64,000 nucleotides of DNA, from NCBI RefSeq assembly GCF_019737615.1, contig NZ_JAHKKS010000005.1, positions 62,001-126,000 on the forward strand, given 5' to 3'. Within the stretch, counting starts at the first letter, position 1. Each line of letters opens with the position of its first letter. This document shows, piece after piece, positions 17,840 through 26,884 of the stretch. The position numbers were made by a program, and so were the translations under genes. The notes beneath the pieces are model-generated. The model searched no databases. It saw nothing but the letters and a program-made list of their open reading frames with translations, and had not been told where the DNA came from. The DNA comes from Sphingobium xanthum (GTDB taxonomy: Bacteria > Pseudomonadota > Alphaproteobacteria > Sphingomonadales > Sphingomonadaceae).

Positions 17840-17868
17840 ACTAACTCTTGACGGGGACTCATCGACTC
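17823..17868. promoter_or_regulatory. Cluster of four GANTC sites in a divergent promoter region
   Basis: GAGTC at 17823-17827 and GACTC at 17833-17837, 17856-17860 and 17864-17868: four CcrM-type sites in 46 bases. The first two form GAGTCA-GTT-TGACTC. The sites lie at the gluQ start and in the space before the HNH gene. GANTC clusters can mark GcrA/CcrM-controlled promoters in alphaproteobacteria. Confidence 0.35.
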
Positions 17869-17936
17869 TGCTGTCATGATGACGTCACGGTTCTCTTCGA
17901 TGGATCGCGGCGAAACCGAAAGGGGCACGAGCGCGC

Positions 17937-18503
17937 ATGTATCATCCCGATCGAATACGCCATCCCGAAAACTGCCCGGCATTGGTGCTGAATGCCGACT
18001 ACACCCCGCTTTCCTATTATCCGCTGAGCCTCTGGCCCTGGCAAACCGCCATCAAGGCGGTTTTTCTGGATCGGGTGGACATCGTCGAGAGCTATGATCG
18101 CGAAGTCCACTCGCCCAGCTTCCAGATGCGCATCCCCTCGGTCATCGCGCTCAAGCAATATGTGCGGCCGAGCGAGCATCCCGCCTTCACGCGGTTCAAC
18201 CTGTTTCTGCGCGACAAGTTCGCCTGCCTCTATTGCGGATCGCCCAAGGACCTGACCTTCGACCATGTCGTGCCGCGCCGCGCCGGCGGGCGCACGACAT
18301 GGGAGAATGTCGCGACGGCCTGCTCGCCCTGCAATCTCAAGAAGGGCGGCCGCACGCCGCGCGAGGCGCATATGCCGCTGCGCGAAATGCCGATCCGCCC
18401 GACGAGCTGGCAGCTCCAGGATCATGGCCGCGCCTTCCCGCCCAATTATCTGCACGAGAGCTGGCACGACTGGCTCTATTGGGATGTCGAACTGCTGGCG
18501 TAG
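17937..18503 (+). CDS. HNH endonuclease family protein
   Basis: 188 residues with one HNH domain at about residues 85-150. The pair CLYCGSPKDLTFDHVVPR and CSPCNLKKGGRTP provides the Cys4 zinc ribbon and the HNH catalytic His and Asn. The N-terminal PALVLNADYTPLSYYPLS and the WQTAIKAVFLDRVDIV segment mark the widespread small housekeeping-type HNH proteins, found outside restriction or phage loci. Their role is not established. It is divergent from gluQ. Confidence 0.88.
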   Translation: MYHPDRIRHPENCPALVLNADYTPLSYYPLSLWPWQTAIKAVFLDRVDIVESYDREVHSPSFQMRIPSVIALKQYVRPSEHPAFTRFNLFLRDKFACLYCGSPKDLTFDHVVPRRAGGRTTWENVATACSPCNLKKGGRTPREAHMPLREMPIRPTSWQLQDHGRAFPPNYLHESWHDWLYWDVELLA

Positions 18504-18566
18504 CGAGCGGTCGCGGACAATTATCCCTGCTCTTGCTTCGGTGGCTCGCATGCCTATCGTGGCGCC

Positions 18567-19880
18567 ATGAAAATCCGCGCAGCCCTCGCCGCCCTCTCCC
18601 TCGCCCTGCTGGCCACGCCGGCCTCCGCCAAGCTTTCCCCTGCGGAGCAGCGCATGGCTGCCAATGTCGATGCCGATCAGGACTGGGCGATCGCCTTGCT
18701 GGAGCGGATGGTCAATCAGAACTCGGGCACGCGGAACAGGGACGGTGTAATCAAGGTCGCCGCGATGGTGCGGCCGGAACTGGAGGCTCTGGGCTTTACC
18801 ATCGTCTGGAAGCCGATGGACGCCGTGGACCGCGCCGGGCATCTCTTCGCGACGCGCAAGGGCAAGGCCGGCACCACCAGGATGCTGCTGATCGGCCATC
18901 TCGATACGGTGTTCGAGCCGGACCAGCCCTTTCAGAAATTCGAGCGAGACGGCGACACCGCCAAGGGCCCGGGCGCCGGCGACAACAAGGGCGGCGTGGT
19001 CGTCATGCTCACCGCCTTGCGCGCCATGAAGGCGGCCGGGACACTGGACGGCGCCAATATCGAGGTCGCGCTCACGGGCGATGAAGAATCGGTCGGCGAG
19101 CCGGTCGAGACGGCGCGCGCCGACCTGATCGCGGCAGGAAAGCGCGCCGACGTCGCGCTCGATTTCGAGGGGCTGGCGCAGATCGACGGGGTGGATCAGG
19201 GCTCGGTCGCGCGGCGCTCGTCCAACAGCTACACGATCCGGACGACGGGGCGCTCCGCGCATTCGAGCGGCATCTTCGGCGCGGTCGGCGACGGCGCGAT
19301 CTACGAGATGGCGCGGATCATCTCGACCTTCCGCAAGGATCTGCCGGAGCCCAATCTGACCTTCAACATCGGCCTGGTCGCGGGCGGCGCGAGCGCGGAG
19401 CTGAGCGCCAGCGAGGCATCGGTCAGCGCGCAGGGCAAGACCAACATCATTCCGGCAGCGGCGATCGCGACGGGCGATTTCCGCACGCTCTCGCCGGAGC
19501 AGACCGCGCGCGTGCGGGCGAAGATGGAAGCGATCGTCGCCGGGCCGCATGCGCCGGGCACGGGCGCGACCATCGAGTTCAAGGAAGGCTATCCGCCGAT
19601 GGCGCCGACGCCCGGCAATCTTGCGCTGCTCGAGAAGATGAATGGCATCAATGCCGATCTGGGCCTCGCGCGCATGCCCGCGCTGGACCCGCTGCGGCGC
19701 GGGGCGGGCGATATCAGCTTCGTGGCGGCGGATGTCGACGGACTTATCGGCCTCGGCACGGCGAGCGACGGTGACCATACACCGGCCGAAGTGGTCGATC
19801 TCGCCTCCATGTCCCGCCAGGCTAAGCGCGCGGCGCTGCTGATGACGCGGCTCAGCAAGGAGAAAGGGCGCAAGCCCTGA
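18567..19880 (+). CDS. M20 family metallopeptidase, exported
   Basis: 437 residues. A clear Sec signal peptide (KIRAALAALSLALLATPASA) precedes the mature domain, so it acts in the periplasm. Metal-site signatures are LIGHLDTVF (His and Asp), GAGDNKGG (bridging Asp) and TGDEESVGE (general base Glu-Glu). A dimerisation domain with RTTGRSAHSSGI follows, and a late His in SDGDHTPAE. This is the carboxypeptidase G2 / ArgE-DapE clan. The substrate is not determined; folate-like or dipeptide amides are possible. Confidence 0.92.
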   Translation: MKIRAALAALSLALLATPASAKLSPAEQRMAANVDADQDWAIALLERMVNQNSGTRNRDGVIKVAAMVRPELEALGFTIVWKPMDAVDRAGHLFATRKGKAGTTRMLLIGHLDTVFEPDQPFQKFERDGDTAKGPGAGDNKGGVVVMLTALRAMKAAGTLDGANIEVALTGDEESVGEPVETARADLIAAGKRADVALDFEGLAQIDGVDQGSVARRSSNSYTIRTTGRSAHSSGIFGAVGDGAIYEMARIISTFRKDLPEPNLTFNIGLVAGGASAELSASEASVSAQGKTNIIPAAAIATGDFRTLSPEQTARVRAKMEAIVAGPHAPGTGATIEFKEGYPPMAPTPGNLALLEKMNGINADLGLARMPALDPLRRGAGDISFVAADVDGLIGLGTASDGDHTPAEVVDLASMSRQAKRAALLMTRLSKEKGRKP

Positions 19881-19911
19881 GCGCCTAAAAGCGTCGCAGG
19901 CAGATTTTTTT

Positions 19912-19977
19912 CGCGCAGAGACGCGGAGAGCGCGGAGAAGAAGGAAGAAACTTCTGCGTTCTCTGCGTCTCTGCGCG
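19912..19977. repeat. Inverted-repeat element between convergent genes
   Basis: Perfect 13-base arms CGCGCAGAGACGC (19912-19924) and GCGTCTCTGCGCG (19965-19977), extended with mismatches by GGAGAGCGC / GCGTTCTC. A run of eight Ts lies to the left on the plus strand, on the wrong side for a plus-strand terminator. This is a common type of dispersed palindrome in high-GC proteobacteria. Confidence 0.7.
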
Positions 19978-20002
19978 CATTGTAAAATGACCTGCGGTCG
20001 GC

Positions 20003-21571
20003 TTACCCCCGATAAGCCGACGGCCAGATACCCTGCTTGCCGGGGGACAGGATGCCGTTCGGGTCCAGCGCATCCTTGATCCGCTCGTTGAAGCGGCGTT
20101 GGGCGTGGTCATTATAGTCGTACTGCTCGGCGACCAGATCCATGAAATCGAGATGCGAGCGATATTCGCCATAGCCGAGCGTCGCGGCGGTGCGGACCAT
20201 CGAGCGGCAGGCGGCATAGGCATTGTGCGCTTGCGCTTCGTCCTCGGTGTCGAACACGACGAGGCCGACATGGATCATGCTGCGCTTCGTCACGATGATG
20301 ACTCCGCTATAGTCGAGCCCGGCAGTGTTGAGCTCGGTGCGGACGAGATCGCGCAGCGCCGCGCCGTCGCGGCCGGTGATCGGTGCGGCGCAGGAAAAGC
20401 CGATATGGCCGCCATGCTCGCCGCCATACCAGCGCGTCATCCGATCCAGCGCCATGCTCGGAATGCCGGCCTGCACGCGCTCATGCGGGTTGTCGAGCTC
20501 CGGCAGGTTGCGCCCGTCATATTTGGAAAAGCTGACTTCCGCGCCCGGGATCGTCCCGAAGGCGGCCTCGACGATCTCGCGCTGGCGATCGACCACCTTC
20601 TCGTCGCCATAGAGGGCGAAGCGCATGACCCAGCGGCCGAAGCCGGGCTGGCGCGCAATCTCCTCGATCACCGACTCCGGCATCGGCCCCTCGCCCGTAT
20701 ACCAGTCCTCGCGACCGGCAAACGCGGACATGGCGCAGACCGCGTTGATGATCATCGGCTGGTTGGGAATCGTGCCGTCGAGCATTAGCGGCCGCAGCTT
20801 CTCGAGCAGCAGTTCCAGGTCGCTGTCGTTCCGCAAGGTCAGCCAGCCGGGCATGTAGCATTCCGGCGGCGGCATGAGCCACACGCCCATCTTTGTGACG
20901 ATGCCGTAGTTGGACTGCATGAAGAGGCCATCCGGGCTGGGTCCGCAGCCGCGCTTGTAATTCTGCCAGGCGCGGCCATTGGTCATGCCGCCCATGCCGG
21001 TGCGCAAGATGTCGCCATCGGCCAGCACGACTTCCATGCCGCATTGATGCGCGACATGATCGCCGGTGAGATTGTAGCCGAGGCCATGATCGAGTGTGTT
21101 GCCGACGACGCTGCCCCAACCGAGATCCGGGACCGACATCCAGAGCTTCGATCCCGTCGCACGCAGATGATCGTAAAGATCGAAGAAGCGCACACCCGGC
21201 TCGATCAGCGCAGTCGCATTCTCCTCGTCGACTTCCAGCACGCGGTTCATGCGACGGAGCGAGAGGACGAGCGATCCGGAGACACGGGGCGCAGCGCCGC
21301 CATAACCGTTGTTGCGCCCCTGCCCGCTGGTCCAGACCGGAACCTTATATTCGTTGGCGATGCGCAGGACCGCCTGAACGCCCTCGACGCTTGAGGGCAT
21401 CAGCACCGCGCCCGGCTCGAACTCGCGCCAGCTCGCATGCTGGAAGGGATCGCGGAACTCCGTCACCTCGGCGGGATCGGTCAGCACGCCCTCGGGACCG
21501 AGAATGCCTTTGAGGCGCTCGATGGCGGGGGCGATATCGAATGCGTGAATAGTCTCGGCGCGTGCGGCCAT
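20003..21571 (-). CDS. FAD-linked oxidase of the vanillyl-alcohol oxidase / p-cresol methylhydroxylase family
   Basis: 522 residues. The FAD-binding part holds SGQGRNNGYGGAAPR and SVVGNTLDHGLGYNLTGDH (Asp171 aligns with the VAO active-site Asp, from memory). The C-terminal end GILSPGKQGIWPSAY is very like fungal and bacterial VAO. His434 in SMIHVGLVVF falls where VAO carries its flavin-linking histidine, whereas p-cresol methylhydroxylase uses a Tyr elsewhere. Known relatives oxidise 4-alkylphenols, eugenol or vanillyl alcohol. No cytochrome subunit gene is adjacent, which favours an oxidase. The AraC-type regulator lies 155 bases away on the same strand. Confidence 0.85.
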   Translation of the reverse strand: MAARAETIHAFDIAPAIERLKGILGPEGVLTDPAEVTEFRDPFQHASWREFEPGAVLMPSSVEGVQAVLRIANEYKVPVWTSGQGRNNGYGGAAPRVSGSLVLSLRRMNRVLEVDEENATALIEPGVRFFDLYDHLRATGSKLWMSVPDLGWGSVVGNTLDHGLGYNLTGDHVAHQCGMEVVLADGDILRTGMGGMTNGRAWQNYKRGCGPSPDGLFMQSNYGIVTKMGVWLMPPPECYMPGWLTLRNDSDLELLLEKLRPLMLDGTIPNQPMIINAVCAMSAFAGREDWYTGEGPMPESVIEEIARQPGFGRWVMRFALYGDEKVVDRQREIVEAAFGTIPGAEVSFSKYDGRNLPELDNPHERVQAGIPSMALDRMTRWYGGEHGGHIGFSCAAPITGRDGAALRDLVRTELNTAGLDYSGVIIVTKRSMIHVGLVVFDTEDEAQAHNAYAACRSMVRTAATLGYGEYRSHLDFMDLVAEQYDYNDHAQRRFNERIKDALDPNGILSPGKQGIWPSAYRG

Positions 21572-21726
21572 ATCTGTCTCTCCTCAAGCGCTCAGCCGGT
21601 TTGGCCGGGATCCGGGTGCTCGACACCCTAGGCTGGAACCCGGCCCTCCCGGGGGGAGCGCGCTACGGAGATCAGATTAGCGCGGACGCGCGAGCGCCGT
21701 TTGGACGAGCGCGCAGGATCGTTGGG

Positions 21727-22653
21727 TCAGGCGCGCAAGGCGCTCGGTGTCGCGCCGAAGCGCTCGCGGAAGCGCCTGGAGAAATGGCCCTGATCGAGAA
21801 AGCCGCAGCGCCAGGCGATCTCTCCGACAGGCAGGCCCCGAGTCCGAGGATCGGCCAGCATGGAGCGTGCGCGCGTCAGGCGCTCGCGCATCAATCTCGC
21901 GCCGAAACTCTCGCCGGCTCGCGCGCAGAGCATGTGGACCGAGCGGCGCGACATGCCGAGGGACTGAGCCGCCTGCGTCACGTCGAAGGCGGGATCATGG
22001 GCATGATCGGCGATGAGCGCGCGCAGTCGCGCTTCCTGCGGGCGATCGCGTGGTGGCAGCCCCTCCTCGGGCGTGCAGGCCAGCACCAGCAGGCTCGCCA
22101 CCTGCTCGGCCAGCGCGCCGCCGGGCAGCACCAGCCGATCCAGCATATCGACTTCCAGCGAGGCGAGCACGGCGGACAGCGCCCTGCCCCAACCATGGGC
22201 GCCATCGATGCGGCGCCCGGCCAGCGCGACCGGATCGCTCGTCCAGCGTGCGAGCCAGTCATGCTCCAGCGCCAATGTCATCGAGCAGGTTTCGCTCGCC
22301 TCGAACCGATAGGGCCGCGAGCGATCGAGCAGGACGCAATCGCCGGGCTGAAGCACATCCTCATGCTCGCCCTGCGCATAACGAAAGCTGCCCGAGCGAA
22401 CGGCAATCACATCCATTTTCGGCCGATCCCGCGTCTTGGCGATGCAGCGCGGCGTCCGGCTGACCTTCTGGGGGCCGGCTGTGAGCTTGCTCAGCAGAGC
22501 TGGGCCAAGCGCGCCCTGCTCCAGCCGGGCATGAAAGCTCTCGGCATCCGAACTGATGTCGAGCGTGAACAGCGACTGGTCGATGACATCGCGCCATTGC
22601 CGCAGGGCCGGAATGCCCCGATTTTCCGCTGTGGACCAGATGACGGTCGGCAT
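21727..22653 (-). CDS. AraC family transcriptional regulator
   Basis: 308 residues from ATG 22653. The N-terminal 190 are an AraC-binding-like domain (AraC_binding_2 type) with DVIAVRSGSFRYAQGEHE and LQPGDCVLLDRSRPY. The C-terminal 100 hold two helix-turn-helix motifs: VTQAAQSLGMSRRSVHMLC and GEIAWRCGFLDQGHFSRRFR. Lying just upstream of the VAO-type oxidase on the same strand, it is a reasonable activator of that gene. Confidence 0.9.
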   Translation of the reverse strand: MPTVIWSTAENRGIPALRQWRDVIDQSLFTLDISSDAESFHARLEQGALGPALLSKLTAGPQKVSRTPRCIAKTRDRPKMDVIAVRSGSFRYAQGEHEDVLQPGDCVLLDRSRPYRFEASETCSMTLALEHDWLARWTSDPVALAGRRIDGAHGWGRALSAVLASLEVDMLDRLVLPGGALAEQVASLLVLACTPEEGLPPRDRPQEARLRALIADHAHDPAFDVTQAAQSLGMSRRSVHMLCARAGESFGARLMRERLTRARSMLADPRTRGLPVGEIAWRCGFLDQGHFSRRFRERFGATPSALRA

Positions 22654-22782
22654 CCTGCTCTCTCCCGACGCGCGGCTTCTCTCTCCATCGCTCCGTCGCT
22701 GACATGAGCATAGCGCAAGGCAGGCGGCGATGCCATCTCCCTCCCTCTTGCGCGCATCACGCGACCCGCTAATAACCCGGCG

Positions 22783-24066
22783 ATGGACCGTATCCTCATT
22801 CGCGGCGGCAAGCCGCTCTCGGGCAAGATCACTATCTCCGGCGCGAAGAACGCGGCGCTCACGCTGCTGCCCTGCGCGCTGCTCACCGAGGAGCCGGTAA
22901 CGCTGCGCAACCTGCCGCGCCTGGCCGACGTGGACAGCTTCGGCCATCTGCTCAACCAGCTCGGCGTCTCGACCACGATCGAGGGCTCGCGCCAGGCCGA
23001 TTTCGGCCGCGTGATGACGCTCAAGGCCAGCCGCGTCACCTCCTCGGTGGCGCCCTATGACATCGTGCGCAAGATGCGCGCCTCGATCGTCGTGCTCGGC
23101 CCGTTGCTCGCGCGCACGGGCGAGGCGACCGTCTCGCTGCCCGGCGGCTGCGCGATCGGCAACCGCCCGATCGATTTTCACCTTCAGGCCTTCCAGGCTC
23201 TCGGCGCAACGATCGAGATGAAGAACGGCTATGTCCGCGCGCTGGCGCCGGACGGCGGCCTCAAGGGCGCGCTGGTCGCCCTGCCCTTCCCCTCGGTCGG
23301 CGCGACCGAGAACACGCTGATGGCGGCGGCGCTGGCCAATGGCGCGACCACCATCGAGAATGCCGCGCGCGAGCCGGAAATCGTCGACCTTTGCAACCTG
23401 CTGGTCGAGATGGGCAGCGAGATCGAGGGCATCGGCACCGACCGGATCACCATCCACGGCAAGGACCGGCTCTATGGCACGACCTATAAGGTGATGCCGG
23501 ACCGGATCGAGGCAGGCAGCTACGCCTGCGCCGCCGCGATCACCGGTGGCGAACTGGAGCTGCTCGGCGCGGACGCCAACGATATGACGGCGATCCTCAA
23601 GGGTCTGCGCGATGCGGGCCTGCATATCGAGGAGACCAAGAAGGGTATCAAGGTCGCCACGAACGGCAAGCTCAAGCCCCTGACGCTCTCGACCGCGCCG
23701 CATCCCGGCTTCCCGACCGACATGCAGGCGCAGTTCATGGCGATGCTGACGCTGGCGGACGGGGCGAGCGTGCTGACCGAGACGATCTTCGAGAACCGCT
23801 ACATGCACGTGCCGGAGCTGGCGCGCATGGGGGCGGACATTACCGTCAACGGCCGCACGGCCGTGGTGCGCGGCGTGCCGGGCCTGACCGGCGCCCCCGT
23901 CATGGCGACGGACCTGCGCGCCTCAATGAGCCTCATCCTGGCGGGCCTCGCGGCCTCGGGCGAGACGGTCGTCAACCGCGTCTATCATCTCGACCGCGGC
24001 TATGAACGGCTGGAGGAAAAGCTCTCCGCAGTCGGCGCGGACATCGAGCGCGACAGCGACGGGTGA
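22783..24066 (+). CDS. murA: UDP-N-acetylglucosamine 1-carboxyvinyltransferase
   Basis: Transfers enolpyruvate from PEP to UDP-GlcNAc, the first committed step of peptidoglycan synthesis. 427 residues. Lys22-Asn23 in SGAKNAAL bind the substrate, and Cys123 in [11 protein letters not shown] is the fosfomycin-reactive cysteine, so the enzyme should be fosfomycin-sensitive. [10 protein letters not shown] and the C-terminal [14 protein letters not shown] are typical. It lies apart from the dcw cluster that supplies the later Mur enzymes. Confidence 0.97.
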   Translation: MDRILIRGGKPLSGKITISGAKNAALTLLPCALLTEEPVTLRNLPRLADVDSFGHLLNQLGVSTTIEGSRQADFGRVMTLKASRVTSSVAPYDIVRKMRASIVVLGPLLARTGEATVSLPGGCAIGNRPIDFHLQAFQALGATIEMKNGYVRALAPDGGLKGALVALPFPSVGATENTLMAAALANGATTIENAAREPEIVDLCNLLVEMGSEIEGIGTDRITIHGKDRLYGTTYKVMPDRIEAGSYACAAAITGGELELLGADANDMTAILKGLRDAGLHIEETKKGIKVATNGKLKPLTLSTAPHPGFPTDMQAQFMAMLTLADGASVLTETIFENRYMHVPELARMGADITVNGRTAVVRGVPGLTGAPVMATDLRASMSLILAGLAASGETVVNRVYHLDRGYERLEEKLSAVGADIERDSDG

Positions 24067-24138
24067 GATTTCGCGCGCATTGACAGCGCGCCGCCACCGT
24101 CCGAAGCTGTGCGCGAACCCGATAACAGGAGGCCTTGC

Positions 24139-24618
24139 GTGAAAGTCCTTTCACTGCCTTGCTGCGCGCTCGCTGCCACGCTTGCCGCGCCGTCCTTCGC
24201 CCAGAGCGACAAGCAATATTTCCCGGCGCCCGGTAACCCGGCGGCTGTGAGCCCGACCAACCCGGACGGCACGCCGCCGTTCAGCACCGCAGTGCTGGCG
24301 GGCGACACGCTTTACATTTCCGGCGCCATCGATATCGATCCAGCGACGGGCAAACCGCCGACCGATCCCAAGGTGGGCGCGAAGCTGCTGATGGACGGCC
24401 TCAAGCGGACCGTCGAGCGCGCGGGCATGACGATGGACGACCTCGTCTGGGTCCAGATCTTCGCGACCGATCTCAAAAATTATGCTGCTTTCAACGAGAT
24501 TTACCGCGCATATTTCAAAGGCCCGATGCCGGCGCGCGCCTTTCTTGGCGCGGGCAGCCTGCTCAACGGATCGAACTTCGAAATCATGGCGACGGCGGTT
24601 AAGTCCAAAGCCAAATAA
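24139..24618 (+). CDS. RidA/YjgF family protein with signal peptide
   Basis: 159 residues from GTG 24139, which has AGGAGG upstream. The first 21 residues ([21 protein letters not shown]) look like a Sec signal, so the protein should be periplasmic, unlike canonical RidA. The mature part has the family pattern: [30 protein letters not shown], and [19 protein letters not shown]. The usual C-terminal Arg-Val-Ala-Val-Ala-Leu-Pro-x-x-Ala-x-Val-Glu signature is altered to [19 protein letters not shown]; the Arg is kept but the Glu of VE is not obvious, so deaminase activity is uncertain. Confidence 0.85.
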   Translation: MKVLSLPCCALAATLAAPSFAQSDKQYFPAPGNPAAVSPTNPDGTPPFSTAVLAGDTLYISGAIDIDPATGKPPTDPKVGAKLLMDGLKRTVERAGMTMDDLVWVQIFATDLKNYAAFNEIYRAYFKGPMPARAFLGAGSLLNGSNFEIMATAVKSKAK

Positions 24619-24626
24619 GAGCGGCA

Positions 24627-24652
24627 CCGGAACGCTCCGGCGAGCGTTCCGG
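24627..24652 (+). promoter_or_regulatory. Intercistronic 11-bp perfect hairpin
   Basis: CCGGAACGCTC and GAGCGTTCCGG pair perfectly around a CGGC loop between the RidA-like gene and the next gene, ending 15 bases before its ATG. There is no T run. It could uncouple the two genes or stabilise the upstream mRNA 3' end. Confidence 0.5.
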
Positions 24653-24667
24653 CATCAGGAGAAGGCC

Positions 24668-25951
24668 ATGAGCGACAATTCGCGCAAGACGCATATCGGC
24701 GATCACGCGCTGCATCCAGAGACGCAGATGCTGAACTATGGCTATGATCCGGCGCTCTCCGAGGGCGCGGTCAAGCCGCCGGTGTTCCTGACATCGACCT
24801 TCGTGTTCAAGTCGGCCGAGGAAGGACGCGACTTCTTCGACTATGTCGCGGGCCGCAAGGAGCCGCCGGCCGGGCAGCAGTCCGGCCTCGTCTATTCACG
24901 CTTCAATCATCCCAACAGCGAGATCGTCGAGGATCGCCTCGCCGTCTATGAGCGGGCCGAGGCCTGCGTCCTCTTCTCCTCCGGCATGGCGGCTATCACC
25001 ACCAGCCTGATGGCCTATCTACGCCCCGGAGACGTCATCCTGCACTCGCAGCCGCTTTATGGCGGGACGGAAACTTTGATCGGCAACCTGCTGTCTCAGC
25101 TCGATATTCAGTCTGTCGGCTTCACCAATGGCGTGGACCGGCCGAGCGTGAAGGCAGCGGCGGACGACGCGCGGGGCAAGGGCCGGGTCGCGGTGATCTT
25201 CATCGAGACGCCAGCCAATCCGACCAATGGTCTCGTCGACATCGCGCTCGTGCGTGCGATCGCCGAGGAGATCGCGGCGGAGCAGGACGGCTTCCGGCCC
25301 GTCATCATGTGCGACAACACGTTGTTAGGCCCGGTCTTCCAGCGCCCCATCGAGCATGGCGCCGACATCTCGCTCTATTCGCTCACCAAATATGTCGGCG
25401 GCCATAGCGATCTGATCGCGGGTGCTGCACTCGGAACCAAGGCGATGATGCGGCCGGTGAGAGCGCTGCGTAGCGCGATCGGCACGCAACTCGACCCCAA
25501 TAGCTGCTGGATGCTCGGCCGCAGCCTGGAGACGCTCGGCCTGCGCATGGAGCGCGCCAATGCCAATGCGGCGCTGGCGGCGCGCTATCTGCTCGATCAC
25601 CCCAAGGTCGAGGCCGTGCATTATCTGCCGTTCAGCGAAGCCGCCTCCCCCACCGGCCGCACCTTCCGCGCGCAATGCGAGGGCGCGGGATCGACCTTCT
25701 CGTTCGATATCGTCGGCGGATTGCCGGCCGCGTTCCGGTTCCTCAATGCGCTCAAGATCCTGAAGCTGGCGGTGAGCCTCGGCGGCACGGAATCGCTCGC
25801 CAGCCATCCCGGTACGACGACCCATAGCGGCGTGCCGGCGGATGTGCGTGCGCGGATCGGCGTGCTGGATTCGACGATCCGGCTCTCGATCGGCATCGAG
25901 CATGCGGACGATCTGATCGCGGATCTCGAACAAGCATTAGCCGTCGCATGA
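24668..25951 (+). CDS. Cystathionine gamma-synthase / methionine gamma-lyase family PLP enzyme
   Basis: 427 residues from ATG 24668, with GGAGAAGG upstream. Trans-sulfuration family: [38 protein letters not shown], the PLP lysine in [12 protein letters not shown], and [19 protein letters not shown]. The family includes cystathionine gamma-synthase, O-acylhomoserine sulfhydrylase and methionine gamma-lyase. The insertion [12 protein letters not shown] and the [14 protein letters not shown] region are typical of the sphingomonad branch usually labelled cystathionine gamma-synthase family. Exact activity is not resolvable. Its stop overlaps the Gre-family start (ATGA). Confidence 0.9.
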   Translation: MSDNSRKTHIGDHALHPETQMLNYGYDPALSEGAVKPPVFLTSTFVFKSAEEGRDFFDYVAGRKEPPAGQQSGLVYSRFNHPNSEIVEDRLAVYERAEACVLFSSGMAAITTSLMAYLRPGDVILHSQPLYGGTETLIGNLLSQLDIQSVGFTNGVDRPSVKAAADDARGKGRVAVIFIETPANPTNGLVDIALVRAIAEEIAAEQDGFRPVIMCDNTLLGPVFQRPIEHGADISLYSLTKYVGGHSDLIAGAALGTKAMMRPVRALRSAIGTQLDPNSCWMLGRSLETLGLRMERANANAALAARYLLDHPKVEAVHYLPFSEAASPTGRTFRAQCEGAGSTFSFDIVGGLPAAFRFLNALKILKLAVSLGGTESLASHPGTTTHSGVPADVRARIGVLDSTIRLSIGIEHADDLIADLEQALAVA

Positions 25952-26418
25952 GCGTCGCGTTTCGCCGGGAAAGCGATGAGGAGCATCTCGAGCCGAAATT
26001 CGAGATACCGATCCCGCCCGGCCCCAATCTGGTGACGGCGCGCGGACTGGCGCAGATTAAGGCGAAGGTCGTCGAGTTGGAAAAGCTGCTGCCGACGCTC
26101 AGCGACGAAGACGCGATCAAGGCCGCGCGGCGGGAGCTGCGCTATTGGGGCACGCGGCAGGCGACGGCGCAGCTTGCCCCGGTGCCCGCCGGCGACATCG
26201 TCGCGTTCGGCTGCACGGTGACCTATCGGCAGGCGGGCAAGGACCGCACCATCCGCATCGTCGGCGACGATGAAGCCGATCCGGCCGCCGGGCTGATCGC
26301 CTTTTCTGCTCCGCTGGTGCGGGCTATGATGGAAGCCGAGCAAGGGGAAAGCGTCGCCTTCGGCGGCAAGCCGGACGCGATCGAGATCGTGGCGATAACC
26401 GTCCCGGACGCCGACTGA
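25948..26418 (+). CDS. GreA/GreB family elongation factor-like protein
   Basis: 156 residues. The C-terminal FKBP-like domain (about 80-156) is clear: [48 protein letters not shown] and GESVAFGG. The N-terminal coiled coil is short (about 30-78) and lacks the canonical Gly-Asp-Leu-x-Glu-Asn-x-Glu-Tyr loop with the metal-binding acidic tip of GreA and Gre[19 protein letters not shown] is there instead. It may therefore compete with, rather than supply, transcript cleavage at the RNA polymerase secondary channel. Coupled by ATGA to the preceding gene. Confidence 0.85.
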   Translation: MSVAFRRESDEEHLEPKFEIPIPPGPNLVTARGLAQIKAKVVELEKLLPTLSDEDAIKAARRELRYWGTRQATAQLAPVPAGDIVAFGCTVTYRQAGKDRTIRIVGDDEADPAAGLIAFSAPLVRAMMEAEQGESVAFGGKPDAIEIVAITVPDAD

Positions 26419-26423
26419 CGCGG

Positions 26424-26804
26424 TCAGGCGATGCCGACGGGAAACGCGGACCTGATCCTGGCCCAAAAGGCCTGCGAGGCTCTGGCGACATTCTGGGCGG
26501 CTGCCTGAAACTGGGTCACATCATCCCGCACGCGAATGGCGGGCCATTCCGCCGTGTTGATGGCATTGGCCGTCCGGAAGGCGGCAAAGAGGCGCAGGAC
26601 GTCCGTCTTCACATCCAGGTGCCGTTCGAGAAAGCCATCCTCTTCCAGCGCGGCACCGAGGGCAGCGAACTCGATGACCATCTGCTTGCGCATGCGGACA
26701 AGCTCCAGCGCGCGACCGCTGTCGCCCACGCGCCCGAAATCGACGATGCCGCGCTCCGCCTCGGCAAAGGTTTTCAACGCCGCAGTAAGGCGATCACTCT
26801 CCAT
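26424..26804 (-). CDS. Hypothetical protein, 126 aa, helical
   Basis: Not recognised. The 126 residues are predicted mostly helical, rich in Ala, Arg and Glu (FAEAERGIVDFGRV, LVRMRKQMVIEFAALGAALEEDGF), with no signal or membrane segment. The stop lies five bases from the stop of the Gre-family gene, a tight convergent arrangement with no room for a shared terminator. It might be a short regulatory or chaperone-like helical protein, but nothing shows which. Confidence 0.6.
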   Translation of the reverse strand: MESDRLTAALKTFAEAERGIVDFGRVGDSGRALELVRMRKQMVIEFAALGAALEEDGFLERHLDVKTDVLRLFAAFRTANAINTAEWPAIRVRDDVTQFQAAAQNVARASQAFWARIRSAFPVGIA

Positions 26805-26884
26805 CGGCGCTATGCTCCAACAGCTTCCTGATTTTCATGTGTAGCAATATAATGGTTAACGATGCGCTATGAACGTCCATCCGC

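Noticed and set aside
17874..19778. A 634-codon minus-strand open frame opposite the HNH and M20 peptidase genes
   Set aside because: Both plus-strand genes have catalytic motifs and good starts; the antisense frame has none.
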